This document shows, in pieces, positions 23,694 through 32,717 of a DNA stretch of 64,000 bases. The stretch's first letter is position 1; every line of letters begins with the position of its first letter. Both the position numbers and the translations under genes were made by a program. Location: assembly GCA_018388625.1 (NCBI GenBank), contig CP074402.1, positions 1-64,000 of the forward strand. Reading direction: 5' to 3'. The stretch is from Nocardiopsis eucommiae (lineage in GTDB: Bacteria > Actinomycetota > Actinomycetes > Streptosporangiales > Streptosporangiaceae). A model generated the notes under the pieces. That model worked only from the letters and a program-made list of their open reading frames with translations, made no database searches and was not told the origin of the DNA.

Positions 23694-23723
23694 AGGAGGG
23701 GCGGACCCGGGTCCGCCCCTCCT
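23694..23723. terminator. bidirectional terminator
   Basis: AGGAGGGGCGGACCC GGGTCCGCCCCTCCT is a perfect 30-bp palindrome between the convergent tenA-like gene and the SSI lipoprotein gene. Confidence 0.8.
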
Positions 23724-23740
23724 GACCCCGGTTCCGCGGT

Positions 23741-24232
23741 CTACGGGTTGAGGACCGAGTGGACCTCGTCGAAGCGCTCGATCTCGCAACCGTCACGCTT
23801 GTTGAACTCGGTGTCGATCTCGGTGCCGTTCACGTGCCCGGTGACACGGGCGACCTCGGGGCCGCCGATCTGCAACGTGCACATGGAGTCGCTGGTGTCG
23901 AGGGTGAAGGGTTCGGACCCGACCTCCTCGATCTCGGCGCAGGCCGCCTCGGGGTCGGGGTGGTCTCCGCCGACGGGGGCGCAGGTGAGCGTCCACTCGC
24001 CCTCCTCGAACCCCTCCTCCGGGGTCAGGGCGTCCTCGTCGGACAGGGAGCGTTCGATCACGAGTTCCACTTCGGCGGACTCGTCGGGGGTCGTCTCGGT
24101 GGGGGCGGTCTCGTCGGGGGCCGGTGCGTTCACCTCGGTGGGCTCGTTGCCGCAGGCCGTGAGGAGCAGGCCAAGAGCTGCGAGTGCGGCGAGGCGGGCC
24201 GGCAGGGCCGTTGCGAAGGTGTGCTTACGCAT
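23741..24232 (-). CDS. SSI (Streptomyces subtilisin inhibitor)-family lipoprotein
   Basis: 163 residues from ATG 24232 (MRKHTFATAL). Signal peptide with lipobox LLTAC, so lipid-anchored outside the cell. An acidic Thr/Glu/Pro linker (about 25-60) is followed by an SSI domain: EWTLTCAPVGGDHPDPEAAC, then SMCTLQIGG and KRDGCEIERFDE, matching the four Cys of the two SSI disulfides. Classical SSI proteins are freely secreted inhibitors of subtilisin-like proteases; this one is tethered. Inhibitory activity is inferred; the reactive-site residue cannot be assigned safely. Confidence 0.85.
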   Translation of the reverse strand: MRKHTFATALPARLAALAALGLLLTACGNEPTEVNAPAPDETAPTETTPDESAEVELVIERSLSDEDALTPEEGFEEGEWTLTCAPVGGDHPDPEAACAEIEEVGSEPFTLDTSDSMCTLQIGGPEVARVTGHVNGTEIDTEFNKRDGCEIERFDEVHSVLNP

Positions 24233-24313
24233 ACTGGTTGGACGGAGGGCCCGGTTCCCGGGTTCCACCGATCTTCGATTTTCAGAACACGCCTGACACA
24301 GGGGGTCACCAAC

Positions 24314-24645
24314 ATGTTCGGTGAGCAGGTCGCCGAGGTCGTCGTCAACGATGTGCCCGAGGGCGCCTACCTTCTCGACGTCCGGGAGGACGACGAGTGG
24401 GGGCCGGGCACGCGCCCGGCGCCGTGCACATCCCGTTGCGGACGCTGGGGGAGCGCGCGGGCGAGGTGCCCAAGGACCAGAGGGTCTACGTCGTCTGCCG
24501 GTCGGGCGGGCGCTCGGCCCAGGCGACGATGGCGCTCAACCAGGCCGGTTGGGACGCGGTCAACGTCGCCGGGGGCATGCGCGCCTGGCACCAGGCCGCG
24601 TTCGACATGGCGTCGGAGGGGGAAAGTGAGCCCACAGTGATCTAG
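24314..24645 (+). CDS. rhodanese-like domain protein (frame broken)
   Basis: 110 residues after repair, from ATG 24314. Single rhodanese domain: YLLDVREDDEW, HAPGAVHIPLRTLGE and the active-site loop VVCRSGGRSAQAT with the catalytic Cys, then VAGGMRAWH. The frame breaks at the G5 run 24399-24403; one more G converts WGPGTRP to WGAGHAPG. Single-domain rhodaneses of this length transfer sulfane sulfur; the physiological partner is unknown. Confidence 0.92.
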
Positions 24646-24734
24646 CGGTAACGCTGTGACGTGGGAGTCGTCGAATTTGGTCGGATTGTGCGAAGCCCCG
24701 CCACGTGGGGCCCCACGAATGGCACTATGACGTC

Positions 24735-26660
24735 GTGAGTTCCGACCGCGCGCCCCTCAGTGCCGAAGCCGTGCTGTCGTCCTCGGCGGACGCGGTCATC
24801 GGTATCGACGACACGCTGCGGGTCACCGTCTGGAACCCCGCGGCCGAGCGGATGTTCGGCTGGCCCGCCGCCGAGGTGATCGGCGGCGAGCTGCCGATCG
24901 TCCCCAAGGAACTGCGTCCCGAGCACGGCGCGGTGCTGGAGCAGGTGCGCAACGGCACCCCGTTGACGATCTTCACCCGCCGCACGCGCAGGGACGGCAC
25001 CGCCGTCGACGTGCGGGTCAGCACCGGCTGTGTGCGCGGCGGGAACGGTGAGCACGCCGGGTGGGTGCTGGTGCTCTACCCGGGCGAGAAGGAGGTCCAG
25101 GCGCAGGCCTCCGCCATGGAGCGCGCCCGCCTGGTCCGGCGGCTGACCGACGTGGTGGCGGACATCAACGCCGACCTCAGTCTGAAGTCGGTCCTGGACC
25201 GCATCATCAGCAGCCTCACCGAACTCACCGGCGCCGACGCGGGCGGCTTCGTCCTGCTCAACGAGAACCGGGTGGAGCTGGTCAGCCTCACCCACCTGTC
25301 GGAGGAGCTGCACGGGGTCAGCGCGCCCCTGGAGTCCAGCCTGTTCGGTGAGCTGCTGCGCAGCGGCAAGTCCGTGCTGCTGGCCAACAGCGCCACCCGC
25401 AGCCTGGACGACCTGGTCTGGGCCGACCTGCCCGGGCTGCACACCATCGCCCTGTGCGTGTCCAACGTGCAGGGCCGCCCCTACGGCGCCCTGTACGCGC
25501 TGTACAGCGAGCGCCGGGTGGGCCACGTGGAGCTGGAGCTCCTCGAACTCCTGGCCGAGCACGCCGGGGTGGCGATAGGGAACGCGATGGCCTACGAGGA
25601 GCTCAAGCTCCAGCGGGCCAGGGAACAGGCGGTGTCGGACTCCAGCGCCGACGGCATCGCGGTGCTGGACTCCACCGGCAAGGTCCGCAAGTGGAACCGG
25701 TCGGCGGCCGAGCTGACCGGCTACTCGTTCGAGGAGATGGAGGGACGGCATCCGCCGTTCCCGATACCGGCCGCGCACGGTGAGCCCGTCAAGCACAAGA
25801 ACGAGGGCGGCCGCTGGCTGGAGATCCTCATGGCGCGCATCCCCGACACCCACGAGTGGGTGGTGGACTTCCGCGACATCACCGCGCAGAAGGCCCTGGA
25901 GGAGGAGCGGGAGTTCTTCCTGGCCAGCACGGGGCACGAGCTGCGCACCCCGGTCACGGTGATCCAGGGGTACGCGGCGCTGCTGTCCCGCAAGGGTGAG
26001 CGGCTGGGCCCGGAGGGCCGCCAGGAGGCGAGCGAGATCATCCTGGACCGTGCCCGCTCGCTGGCCAAGCTGGTGGAGCGGCTGCGGTTGGGGTCGGACG
26101 TGGCCAGCGGCGAGATGACCGTGGACCGGGTGCCGTTCGACCTCGTGGAGCTGCTGGGCCAGTCCGTGGCGGCCTTCCGCCCGCTGGCCGAGCGCCAGGA
26201 GCTGATCCTGGACTCCGGCGGGACCCTGTGGACCGTGGGGGACCCGCTGGTCACGGGGATGGTCATCGACCAGCTGCTGGAGAACTCGCTGAAGTTCTCT
26301 CCGAGCGGCGGAACCGTGCGGGTCACGGTGCAGGAGGACGAGGACGTCGTCACCATCCACGTGGACGACGAGGGCATCGGGATCGACCCCGGCGACGAGG
26401 AGCGCATCTTCGAGCGGTTCTTCCAGAGCGGCGAGCGGGGCGACCGCCGGGGGTACAGCGGGCTCGGGATCGGTCTGTACATCGTGCGCCAACTGGTGCG
26501 GGAGCAGGGCGGCGAGGTGACCGCGCACCGGATGGGGACCGGCACCCGCATGCGGGTCACGCTGCCCCGGCACCGGGGCGAGGACGCCGAGATCGGCGCC
26601 CTGGTGTCCGAAACACCGCAGGGCGGGGAGGAGCCTGAGGTGCTCCCCGCGCAGGCGTAG
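24735..26660 (+). CDS. PAS-GAF-PAS sensor histidine kinase (orphan)
   Basis: 641 residues from GTG 24735 (VSSDRAPLSAEAVL); an in-frame start at 24705 adds ten residues. Order: PAS (about 15-120, WNPAAERMFGWPA), GAF (about 130-295), PAS (about 305-390, KWNRSAAELTGYSFEEMEG), HisKA with phosphoacceptor His in STGHELRTPVTV, then HATPase_c with QLLENSLKFSPS, VDDEGIGIDPGD and GLGIGLYIVRQL. No transmembrane segment, so a soluble sensor. No response regulator gene is adjacent; the next genes are an RsbW-like ATPase and a STAS protein. The signal is unknown. Confidence 0.93.
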   Translation: MSSDRAPLSAEAVLSSSADAVIGIDDTLRVTVWNPAAERMFGWPAAEVIGGELPIVPKELRPEHGAVLEQVRNGTPLTIFTRRTRRDGTAVDVRVSTGCVRGGNGEHAGWVLVLYPGEKEVQAQASAMERARLVRRLTDVVADINADLSLKSVLDRIISSLTELTGADAGGFVLLNENRVELVSLTHLSEELHGVSAPLESSLFGELLRSGKSVLLANSATRSLDDLVWADLPGLHTIALCVSNVQGRPYGALYALYSERRVGHVELELLELLAEHAGVAIGNAMAYEELKLQRAREQAVSDSSADGIAVLDSTGKVRKWNRSAAELTGYSFEEMEGRHPPFPIPAAHGEPVKHKNEGGRWLEILMARIPDTHEWVVDFRDITAQKALEEEREFFLASTGHELRTPVTVIQGYAALLSRKGERLGPEGRQEASEIILDRARSLAKLVERLRLGSDVASGEMTVDRVPFDLVELLGQSVAAFRPLAERQELILDSGGTLWTVGDPLVTGMVIDQLLENSLKFSPSGGTVRVTVQEDEDVVTIHVDDEGIGIDPGDEERIFERFFQSGERGDRRGYSGLGIGLYIVRQLVREQGGEVTAHRMGTGTRMRVTLPRHRGEDAEIGALVSETPQGGEEPEVLPAQA

Positions 26661-26887
26661 AACGGACACGCCGACACACGGAAAACCACAAAAACCTCAA
26701 CGGACCCTCAAGCCCTGTCACATCGGAGGTGTACGCGGTCGCGGAGGGGTCCGTCCCCGTGGATTCGCCCACATGCTGGTTTCCCCTGCCGGGGATCGGG
26801 GCATTTCCACCCCTGGTGGAATTCGCTGGCACACTTCGGGCGAGTTCCGGGCCGACCGAGAAGTACGAACTCGCGGGGACGAAAGCT

Positions 26888-27481
26888 GTGTCAGGAGACA
26901 ACGCCGCACACGACGACGGGGGCCACGGCGCGCCCCGGAAGGTCGAGCGAAGCGTCGTCCTTCCCTACGTTCCCGAGAGCGTCACCGGCGCGAGACGGGC
27001 ACTCTGCGCCGACCTGCGCGCCCTGGGCGTCAGGGTGGACCGGATCGACGACGCGGCCCTGATCCTCAGCGAACTGGTCAGCAACGCCCTCAGGCACGCC
27101 AGCCCCCTGCCGGACGACACCGTGGGCGTGTGCTGGCGCGCGGACGCCGATCCGGAGGCCCCGGCCGCGCACTGGCTGGAGATCTCGGTGCGCGACGGCG
27201 GCTCCACCACCATGCCGCGGGTGTCCCGGCCCTCACTGTCCGGTCTGGGCGGACGCGGCCTGGGCATCGTGCAGTCCCTGGCGGGCCGCTGGGGCACCGA
27301 GATGGACGCCACCACGACCACGGTCTGGGCGGTGTTGGAGATCGACGTCGAACGGGCCGAGACCGCCGACGACCTTCCCGCCTCCTCGGAGGCGGGGCCC
27401 GTCCGCGCGTACGCGGCCGACGTCGTGGAACTCGACCTGGGAACGGTGGAGGGCCAGCCCGCCTGGAGTGTCCTGCCCTGA
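26888..27481 (+). CDS. RsbW-like ATP-binding protein (HATPase_c)
   Basis: 197 residues from GTG 26888. A GHKL ATPase domain (about 18-150) with ALILSELVSNALRHA (N box), LEISVRDGGS (G1) and LGGRGLGIVQSLAGRWG (G2), without HisKA. Such stand-alone proteins are anti-sigma-factor/serine kinases or their relatives. The STAS protein follows 130 bases later, which suggests a partner-switching pair. The C-terminal 45 residues (ERAETADDLPASSEAG...) are outside the domain. The start is chosen because upstream residues show no family match. Confidence 0.85.
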   Translation: MSGDNAAHDDGGHGAPRKVERSVVLPYVPESVTGARRALCADLRALGVRVDRIDDAALILSELVSNALRHASPLPDDTVGVCWRADADPEAPAAHWLEISVRDGGSTTMPRVSRPSLSGLGGRGLGIVQSLAGRWGTEMDATTTTVWAVLEIDVERAETADDLPASSEAGPVRAYAADVVELDLGTVEGQPAWSVLP

Positions 27482-27611
27482 GTCGGTGTGTGCCGGTCTG
27501 ATCCGCTTTGAGCTGGGCTTTTCGTGGTTCCGGGCGGAGGAACGTGACCGATGTAGCGAAACGCCGCCAACGAGGTGGCCTGGCCCTGGCGTGGACGCTA
27601 CAGTCACGACT

Positions 27612-27968
27612 GTGGAGTTGAAGATATCAAGCCGATCTCAAGATGACGTCGCAGTGGTAACCGTGGGCGGTGAGATCGATCTGTACACGGCACCCCAGTT
27701 GCGCTCCGAGCTCGTCGAGTCCCTGGAGCTGGGGGCACGGCGCCTGGTCATCGACATGTCGAGGGCGGAGTTCTGCGACTCCACCGGGATCAGCGTCCTG
27801 CTCTCCGCGATGAAGCGCTCCCGTGACCGGGGCGGGGACCTGGAGCTCGTGGCGCCCAAGCCGGCGGTCATGAAGGTCCTCCAGGTCACCGGTCTGGACG
27901 AGGTCTTCGTGATCCACCCGGACATCGACGCGTCGCCGGTGGCCGCGGGAACCGGCACGGCGCAGTAG
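27612..27968 (+). CDS. anti-sigma factor antagonist (STAS domain)
   Basis: 118 residues from GTG 27612 (VELKISSRSQDDVAVVTVGG). STAS fold with GEIDLYTAPQLRSEL and the phosphorylatable serine in FCDSTGISVLLSAM, close in layout to BldG/RsbV. An earlier in-frame GTG at 27591 is possible. Its partner kinase is probably the preceding RsbW-like protein; the controlled sigma factor is not in the window. Confidence 0.92.
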   Translation: MELKISSRSQDDVAVVTVGGEIDLYTAPQLRSELVESLELGARRLVIDMSRAEFCDSTGISVLLSAMKRSRDRGGDLELVAPKPAVMKVLQVTGLDEVFVIHPDIDASPVAAGTGTAQ

Positions 27969-27972
27969 CCGG

Positions 27973-28827
27973 GTGAGCGTGGCACGAGGAGGGCCCCAGG
28001 GGCCCACGGACGCGGCGGTCGCCGTGGTGATCGCCGCCAAGAACGAGGACGACCGCATCGGCGCCACCGTCGAGGCGGCCCACACGCTGCCCGGGGTCGA
28101 CCTGGTCGTGGTGGTCGACGACGGTTCCACCGACCGCACCGCGGACTTCGCCCTGCGAGCGGGGGCCCGGGTGCTCAGGCACGGCCGCAACCGCGGCAAG
28201 GGCGCGGCCATGCAGACCGGTGCCGAGGGTGTGCGTCGCGCGGAGGTCCGCGAGGCGGACGGAGGCACGACCCGTGTCCCGCGCCATCTGCTCTTCCTCG
28301 ACGCCGACCTCGGGGAGACCGCCAAGGACGCGGCGCCCCTGGTCGAGCCGGTACTCGCGGGCACGGCGGACATGACGATCGCGCTGTTCCCCGCCACCCG
28401 GCTGCGCCTGGGCGGGCACGGTTTCGTGGTCCGCCTGGCACGGGAGGGCGTGCGCAGGTCGACCGGCTGGGAGCCCGAGCAGCCGCTGAACGGTCAGCGC
28501 TGCCTGAGCCGCGCCGCCTTCGAGGCGGCCCGGCCCCTGGCACCGGGGTTCGGAGTGGAGACCGGGCTGACCATCGACGTCCTGCACGGGGGTTTCCGGG
28601 TCATGGAGGTCGAGGTCCCGCTGGAGCACCGCGCCACCGGCACGGACCTGCGGGCCCAGCTGCACCGGGCGCACCAGTTCGTCGACGTCGCCCGAGCCCT
28701 GACCGCCCGTGAGCTGCGGCCCGCGCTGCGCCGGACGTGGCGGGGCGTGACGGCGGGCAAGGGTGGCGGCGGGCGTGAACAGCCCCGAAAAACCGGGCAC
28801 ATTACTCGCAAAAATCGCCAAGAGTGA
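27973..28827 (+). CDS. GT2 family glycosyltransferase
   Basis: 284 residues from GTG 27973, four bases after the STAS stop. GT-A fold with VAVVIAAKNEDDRIGATV at the N-terminus, VVVVDDGSTDRTAD for nucleotide binding, NRGKGAAMQTG and the metal-binding LLFLDADLGE. It resembles GpgS/DPM-like inverting or retaining GT2 enzymes. No membrane helices. Donor and acceptor unknown. A downstream basic tail ends RKTGHITRKNRQE. Confidence 0.85.
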   Translation: MSVARGGPQGPTDAAVAVVIAAKNEDDRIGATVEAAHTLPGVDLVVVVDDGSTDRTADFALRAGARVLRHGRNRGKGAAMQTGAEGVRRAEVREADGGTTRVPRHLLFLDADLGETAKDAAPLVEPVLAGTADMTIALFPATRLRLGGHGFVVRLAREGVRRSTGWEPEQPLNGQRCLSRAAFEAARPLAPGFGVETGLTIDVLHGGFRVMEVEVPLEHRATGTDLRAQLHRAHQFVDVARALTARELRPALRRTWRGVTAGKGGGGREQPRKTGHITRKNRQE

Positions 28828-28863
28828 CCCCACGGCTGCGATGCGTGGGGATACGCTCGCGCT

Positions 28864-29448
28864 GTGTTCACTACCACCATCGCTTCCATCGCACTGTTCG
28901 CCGGGCTGGCCGGGCTCGCCCTCGGTGTGTACGCGCTGTTCAGGACCGCTCAGGTCCGCGGTGAGTACCAGGTCCTGGCCCAACGAGCCCTCGCGGTCAA
29001 CACCTCGGGGGCGGACCCACGCGCCGTCCGCGACGTGGCCGTCCTGCACTACGACGCCCTGGAGGAGATGTCGGGTGCCCGCTCCTTCTCCCTGGCCATG
29101 CTCAACAGCCACGGCGACGGCGTGGTCGTCACGTCCATCAACGGCCGCACCGAGACCCGCACCTACGCCAAGGCCATCACCCGGGGCGAGGCCGACCACC
29201 TGCTCAGCCCGGAGGAGTACCGGGTGATCCGGTCGGCACGCCTGGGCAACGGGATCGGGGCCACGCTGCCCGACCCCGCGTCGCCCTCGGGAGGTCCGGC
29301 GGCCGACGCGCCCGACGAGGGCACGGAGGCCCTGGTCACGGTGGTCCAGGGGCCCGAGGCGTCGGAGGACGAGGCCGAGGAGGACGCCGACCAGCCTCGG
29401 TCACCCGAGGGGACCCAGGTGCCCCCGGCGCCCCGACCGGAGAAGTGA
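28864..29448 (+). CDS. DUF4446 family membrane protein
   Basis: 194 residues from GTG 28864. An N-terminal TM helix (IASIALFAGLAGLALGVYALF), then the DUF4446 core: AVLHYDALEEMSGARSFSLA, GDGVVVTSINGRTETRTYAK and EADHLLSPEEYRVIRSA. A Pro/Glu/Asp-rich tail ends the protein. It sits just upstream of pheA, as in other actinomycetes. Function unknown. Confidence 0.88.
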   Translation: MFTTTIASIALFAGLAGLALGVYALFRTAQVRGEYQVLAQRALAVNTSGADPRAVRDVAVLHYDALEEMSGARSFSLAMLNSHGDGVVVTSINGRTETRTYAKAITRGEADHLLSPEEYRVIRSARLGNGIGATLPDPASPSGGPAADAPDEGTEALVTVVQGPEASEDEAEEDADQPRSPEGTQVPPAPRPEK

Positions 29449-29485
29449 CCACCCCGGCCCACCGGCTGCGTATAGCCTGAACAGC

Positions 29486-30431
29486 ATGCCCAACCGCTAC
29501 GCCTACCTCGGCCCCGAGGGCACCTTCACCGAAGCCGCCCTGCGCGATCTGCGCCCCGAAGCCACCGACGAAGCCCGCGTCCCCTGTGACGGTGTGGCGG
29601 CGGTCTTCGACGCGGTCCGCGCCGGGGACGTCGACGGCGGGGTCGTCCCGCTGGAGAACTCCGTGGAGGGCGGGGTCACCGCGACCATCGCGGAGCTCAT
29701 CAACGGCGAACCGCTGCTCATCACCGGCGAGACCGCCGTGCCCGTCGAGTTCGCCCTCTTCGTCCGGCCCGGGACCGCGCTGGAGGACGTCAAGCGGGTC
29801 GCCACGCATCCGCACGCCCTCGCGCAGTGCCGGGGCTGGCTCTCCCGTCACCTTCCCGACGCCGACACCCACACCGTCTCCTCCACGGCAGCCGCCGCGC
29901 GTGCCGTCGCGGAGCCGGGAGCCCCCTACGACGCCGCGATCTGCGCGGTCATCGCGGGGAGCGGTACGGGCTGCACGCCCTGGCCACCGGGGTGGGCGAC
30001 CGCTCCGACGCGGCCACGCGCTTCATCTACCTCTCCCGGGCCGGGGACCTCCCGGCGCCCACCGGCGCGGACCGGACCTCCCTGGTCGCCTTCATCTCCG
30101 ACGACCAGCCCGGCGCGCTGATCGAGGTGCTCAACCAGTTCGCGGTGCGCGGCGTGAACCTCACCCGGCTGGAGTCGCGCCCCACCGGCGACGGCCTCGG
30201 CAACTACTGCTTCTGCATCGACGCCGAGGGCCACGTCTCCGAGGCCCGCGTGGGCGAGGCGCTCATGGGCATCCGCCGGGTCTGCCGCGACGTGCGCTTC
30301 CTGGGCAGCTATCCGCGCGGCGGCCGGGACACCGGGACGACCCCGCGATGCGTCCCCGCCCGACCACCGACGCGGACTTCGCGGAGGCCGAACTCTGGCT
30401 CGCCCGGGTCCGCGCGGGCGAGACGGCCTAG
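29486..30431 (+). CDS. pheA: prephenate dehydratase (two frame breaks)
   Basis: 315 residues after repair. Dehydratase domain (about 1-185) begins YAYLGPEGTFTEAAL and contains PLENSVEGGV and the decarboxylation/dehydration motif near THTVSSTAAAA. ACT regulatory domain (about 200-275) with PGALIEVLNQFAVRGVNLTR and ESRP, the phenylalanine-binding site. Breaks: G4 at 29956-29959 (VIAGSGTG becomes VIAGERYGLHAL) and G3 at 30334-30336 (RDTGTTPRC becomes RDTGDDPAMRPRP), giving an end at RVRAGETA. Converts prephenate to phenylpyruvate; feedback-inhibited by Phe in the family. Confidence 0.95.
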
Positions 30432-30441
30432 CCAGGCGCGG

Positions 30442-30617
30442 TCAGGTGGCCTCCACGGGGAGCCGGACCCCTCCTCGAAGAGCCACTCCTCGGCGGCGGC
30501 CCGGCGCAGCTCCAGATACAGGGCCAGCCTGAGCGCGGTGTCCTCCGGGCGCGCGTCGTCCAGGGCCTCCAGGGCATCGGAGAGTTCCTCGGTGGTCATC
30601 TCACCCAGCGGTTTCAC
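30442..30617 (-). CDS. short acidic helical protein of unknown function (frame broken near end)
   Basis: 58 residues after repair, from GTG 30617 with a strong GGGGGAGAAG site. Sequence MKPLGEMTTEELSDALEAL followed by a helical segment to AAAEEWLFEEG. One added base in the C4 run 30468-30471 gives the short end VRLPVEAT and a stop at 30442, just clear of the convergent pheA stop; without it the frame runs antisense through pheA. No family recognised. Confidence 0.6.
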
Positions 30618-30765
30618 GACTTCTCCCCCACGGTCGGCGTGCCGCTCGGGGGCTCACGCTCCCCGTTCGGTCCTTCGATGGAGAGACGGGGCCGGCGCCG
30701 CTTCATGACGTGACTGTCGGCAAAAGATGTGGGGCCGGGGTGGGGCGGGCGGTAACCTGCAAGAC

Positions 30766-32046
30766 GTGATCGACCTTCGCGCACTTCGAGAAGACCCCGA
30801 ACGACTTCGTGCATCGCAGCGGGCCCGCGGTGAGGACCCCGCCGTGGCCGACCGGCTGCTCGAACTGGACTCCAGTCGGCGCTCGGCGCTGACCCGGTTC
30901 GAGACCCTGCGCGCCGAGCAGAAGAGCGTGGGCAAGTCCGTCTCGAAGGCCTCTCCGGAGGAGCGCGAGGAACTCCTGGCCCGGGCCAAGGGCCTCTCGG
31001 TGGAGGTCAAGGAGGCCGAGGCCGAGGCCGGACGGCTCGGAGACGAGCTCGACGCCGTGCTGGCGCGCGTGCCCAACCTCGTCGAGGAGGGCGCCCCCGA
31101 GGGCGGCGTGGACGACTTCGTGGTACTGGAGACCGTGGGCGAGCCCCGCGCGTTCGACTTCACCCCGCGCGACCACCTGGAGCTGGGCGAGATGCTCGGC
31201 GCCATCGACATGGAGCGCGGCGCCAAGGTCTCCGGCTCCCGCTTCTACTTCCTCACCGGTGTGGGAGCCCAGCTGGAGCTGGCCCTGCTCAACATGGCGA
31301 TGAACCAGGCCATCGGTGCCGGGTTCACCGCCATGATCCCGCCGGTGCTGGTCAAGCCCGAGACCATGGAGGGCACCGGGTTCCTCGGTGAGCACTCCGA
31401 CGAGGTCTACCACCTGCCCGCGGACGACCAGTACCTGGTGGGCACCTCCGAGGTGGCGCTGGCCGGGTACCACGGCGGCGAGATCCTGCCCGCCGACGCA
31501 CTCCCCCACCGGTACGTGGGCTGGTCGTCCTGCTTCCGCCGCGAGGCCGGTTCCTACGGCAAGGACACCCGGGGCATCATCCGGGTCCACCAGTTCAACA
31601 AGGTGGAGATGTTCGTCTACACCCGCCCGGAGCAGGCGCACGAGGAGCACGCGCGGCTCCTCGCCTGGGAGCGGGAGATGCTGGACAAGCTCGAACTGCC
31701 CTACCGCGTGGTCGACATCGCCGGCGGGGACCTGGGCACCAGCGCCGCCCGCAAGTACGACTGCGAGGCGTGGGTCCCCACCCAGGAGACCTACCGAGAG
31801 CTGACCTCCACCTCGAACTGCACCGAGTTCCAGGCCCGCCGCCTCAACGTGCGCTACCGGGACGAGGACGGCAAGCCGCGCTTCGCCGCCACCCTGAACG
31901 GCACGCTGGCCACCACCCGGTGGATCGTCGCGATCCTGGAGAACCACCAGCGCGCGGACGGTTCCGTGGTGGTGCCGGAGGCCCTGCGGCCGTTCCTGGG
32001 CAAGGACGTCCTCGAACCCGTCCAGGCTCCCAGGAGCAGGAAGTAG
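30766..32046 (+). CDS. serS: seryl-tRNA synthetase
   Basis: 426 residues from GTG 30766 ([20 protein letters not shown]). N-terminal coiled-coil tRNA-binding arm (about 25-105), then the class II catalytic core: motif 2 at [20 protein letters not shown] with the preceding [13 protein letters not shown], and motif 3 at [18 protein letters not shown]. Charges tRNA-Ser (and tRNA-Sec where present). Monocistronic, followed by a strong terminator. Confidence 0.98.
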   Translation: MIDLRALREDPERLRASQRARGEDPAVADRLLELDSSRRSALTRFETLRAEQKSVGKSVSKASPEEREELLARAKGLSVEVKEAEAEAGRLGDELDAVLARVPNLVEEGAPEGGVDDFVVLETVGEPRAFDFTPRDHLELGEMLGAIDMERGAKVSGSRFYFLTGVGAQLELALLNMAMNQAIGAGFTAMIPPVLVKPETMEGTGFLGEHSDEVYHLPADDQYLVGTSEVALAGYHGGEILPADALPHRYVGWSSCFRREAGSYGKDTRGIIRVHQFNKVEMFVYTRPEQAHEEHARLLAWEREMLDKLELPYRVVDIAGGDLGTSAARKYDCEAWVPTQETYRELTSTSNCTEFQARRLNVRYRDEDGKPRFAATLNGTLATTRWIVAILENHQRADGSVVVPEALRPFLGKDVLEPVQAPRSRK

Positions 32047-32052
32047 GCACTG

Positions 32053-32094
32053 ACGACGGAGCCCGCCCCTCGCGTGAGGGGCGGGCTCCGTCGT
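32053..32094. terminator. terminator between serS and bpa
   Basis: ACGACGGAGCCCGCCCCTC and GAGGGGCGGGCTCCGTCGT are perfect 19-bp arms, 6 bases after the serS stop. Symmetric, so it may serve both convergent genes. Confidence 0.85.
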
Positions 32095-32133
32095 GCGTGG
32101 TCCCACAGGGGAGTGGTCCCACTCGTGCCCGCT

Positions 32134-32684
32134 CTACAGGTAGGGGCCCGACCCCATGTGGGGGTGGTCCTCCTGCGGCTCGGCGCCGGGGCCGCCCTGG
32201 GCCTGGAGCCCGGACACACCCGGGGAAGCGCCTTGCGCATGTTCTCCAGCTGCGCCCGGGCCGCCATCTGCTGGGCGAACAGGGTGGTCTGGATGCCGTG
32301 GAACAGGCCCTCCAGCCATCCCACCAGCTGGGCCTGGGCGATCCTCAGCTCCGCGTCGCTGGGCGCGGCACCCTCCGCGAAGGGCAGGGTCAGCCGCTCC
32401 AGCTCCTCGATGAGCTCCGGGGCGAGCCCGTCCTCCAGCTCCTTGATCGAGGAGGTGTGGATCTCCTTCAGCCGGGCGCGGCTCGCCTCGTCGAGCGGGG
32501 CCGCCTTCACCTCGTCCAGGAGCTGACGGATCATGCTGCCGATCCGCATCACCTTGGCGGGCTGCTCCACCATGTCCGCGAGGGTGCGCGGCTCGTCGGA
32601 GCCGTCGTCGTCGCCGTTTCCGTGGCGGTCGTCGGTACCGACCACCAGGACCTGCGGTTCCTTCTGGTCGTCTGCGTTGCTCAT
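32134..32684 (-). CDS. bpa: bacterial proteasome activator Bpa (frame broken)
   Basis: 183 residues after repair, from ATG 32684 (MSNADDQKEPQVLVVG). Four-helix Bpa core (about 35-150): MVEQPAKVMRIGSMIRQLLD, SSIKELEDGLAPELIEELE and QLVGWLEGLFHGIQTTLFAQ. The frame is lost at the G4 run 32222-32225; one added base converts KALPRVCP to KALPPGVSGLQAQ and leads to the C-terminal GSGPYL, the HbYX-like motif that docks on the 20S proteasome. ATP-independent activator of the actinobacterial proteasome. Confidence 0.93.
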
Positions 32685-32717
32685 CGATCCCCTAGTTCGG
32701 CTGTGTCCGGCACGCTG

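Noticed and set aside
24642..26669. 675-codon open frame antisense to the histidine kinase
   Set aside because: Its product is Arg/Gly/His/Gln-rich with no domain, and it mirrors the kinase codon structure. It is a third-position GC shadow.
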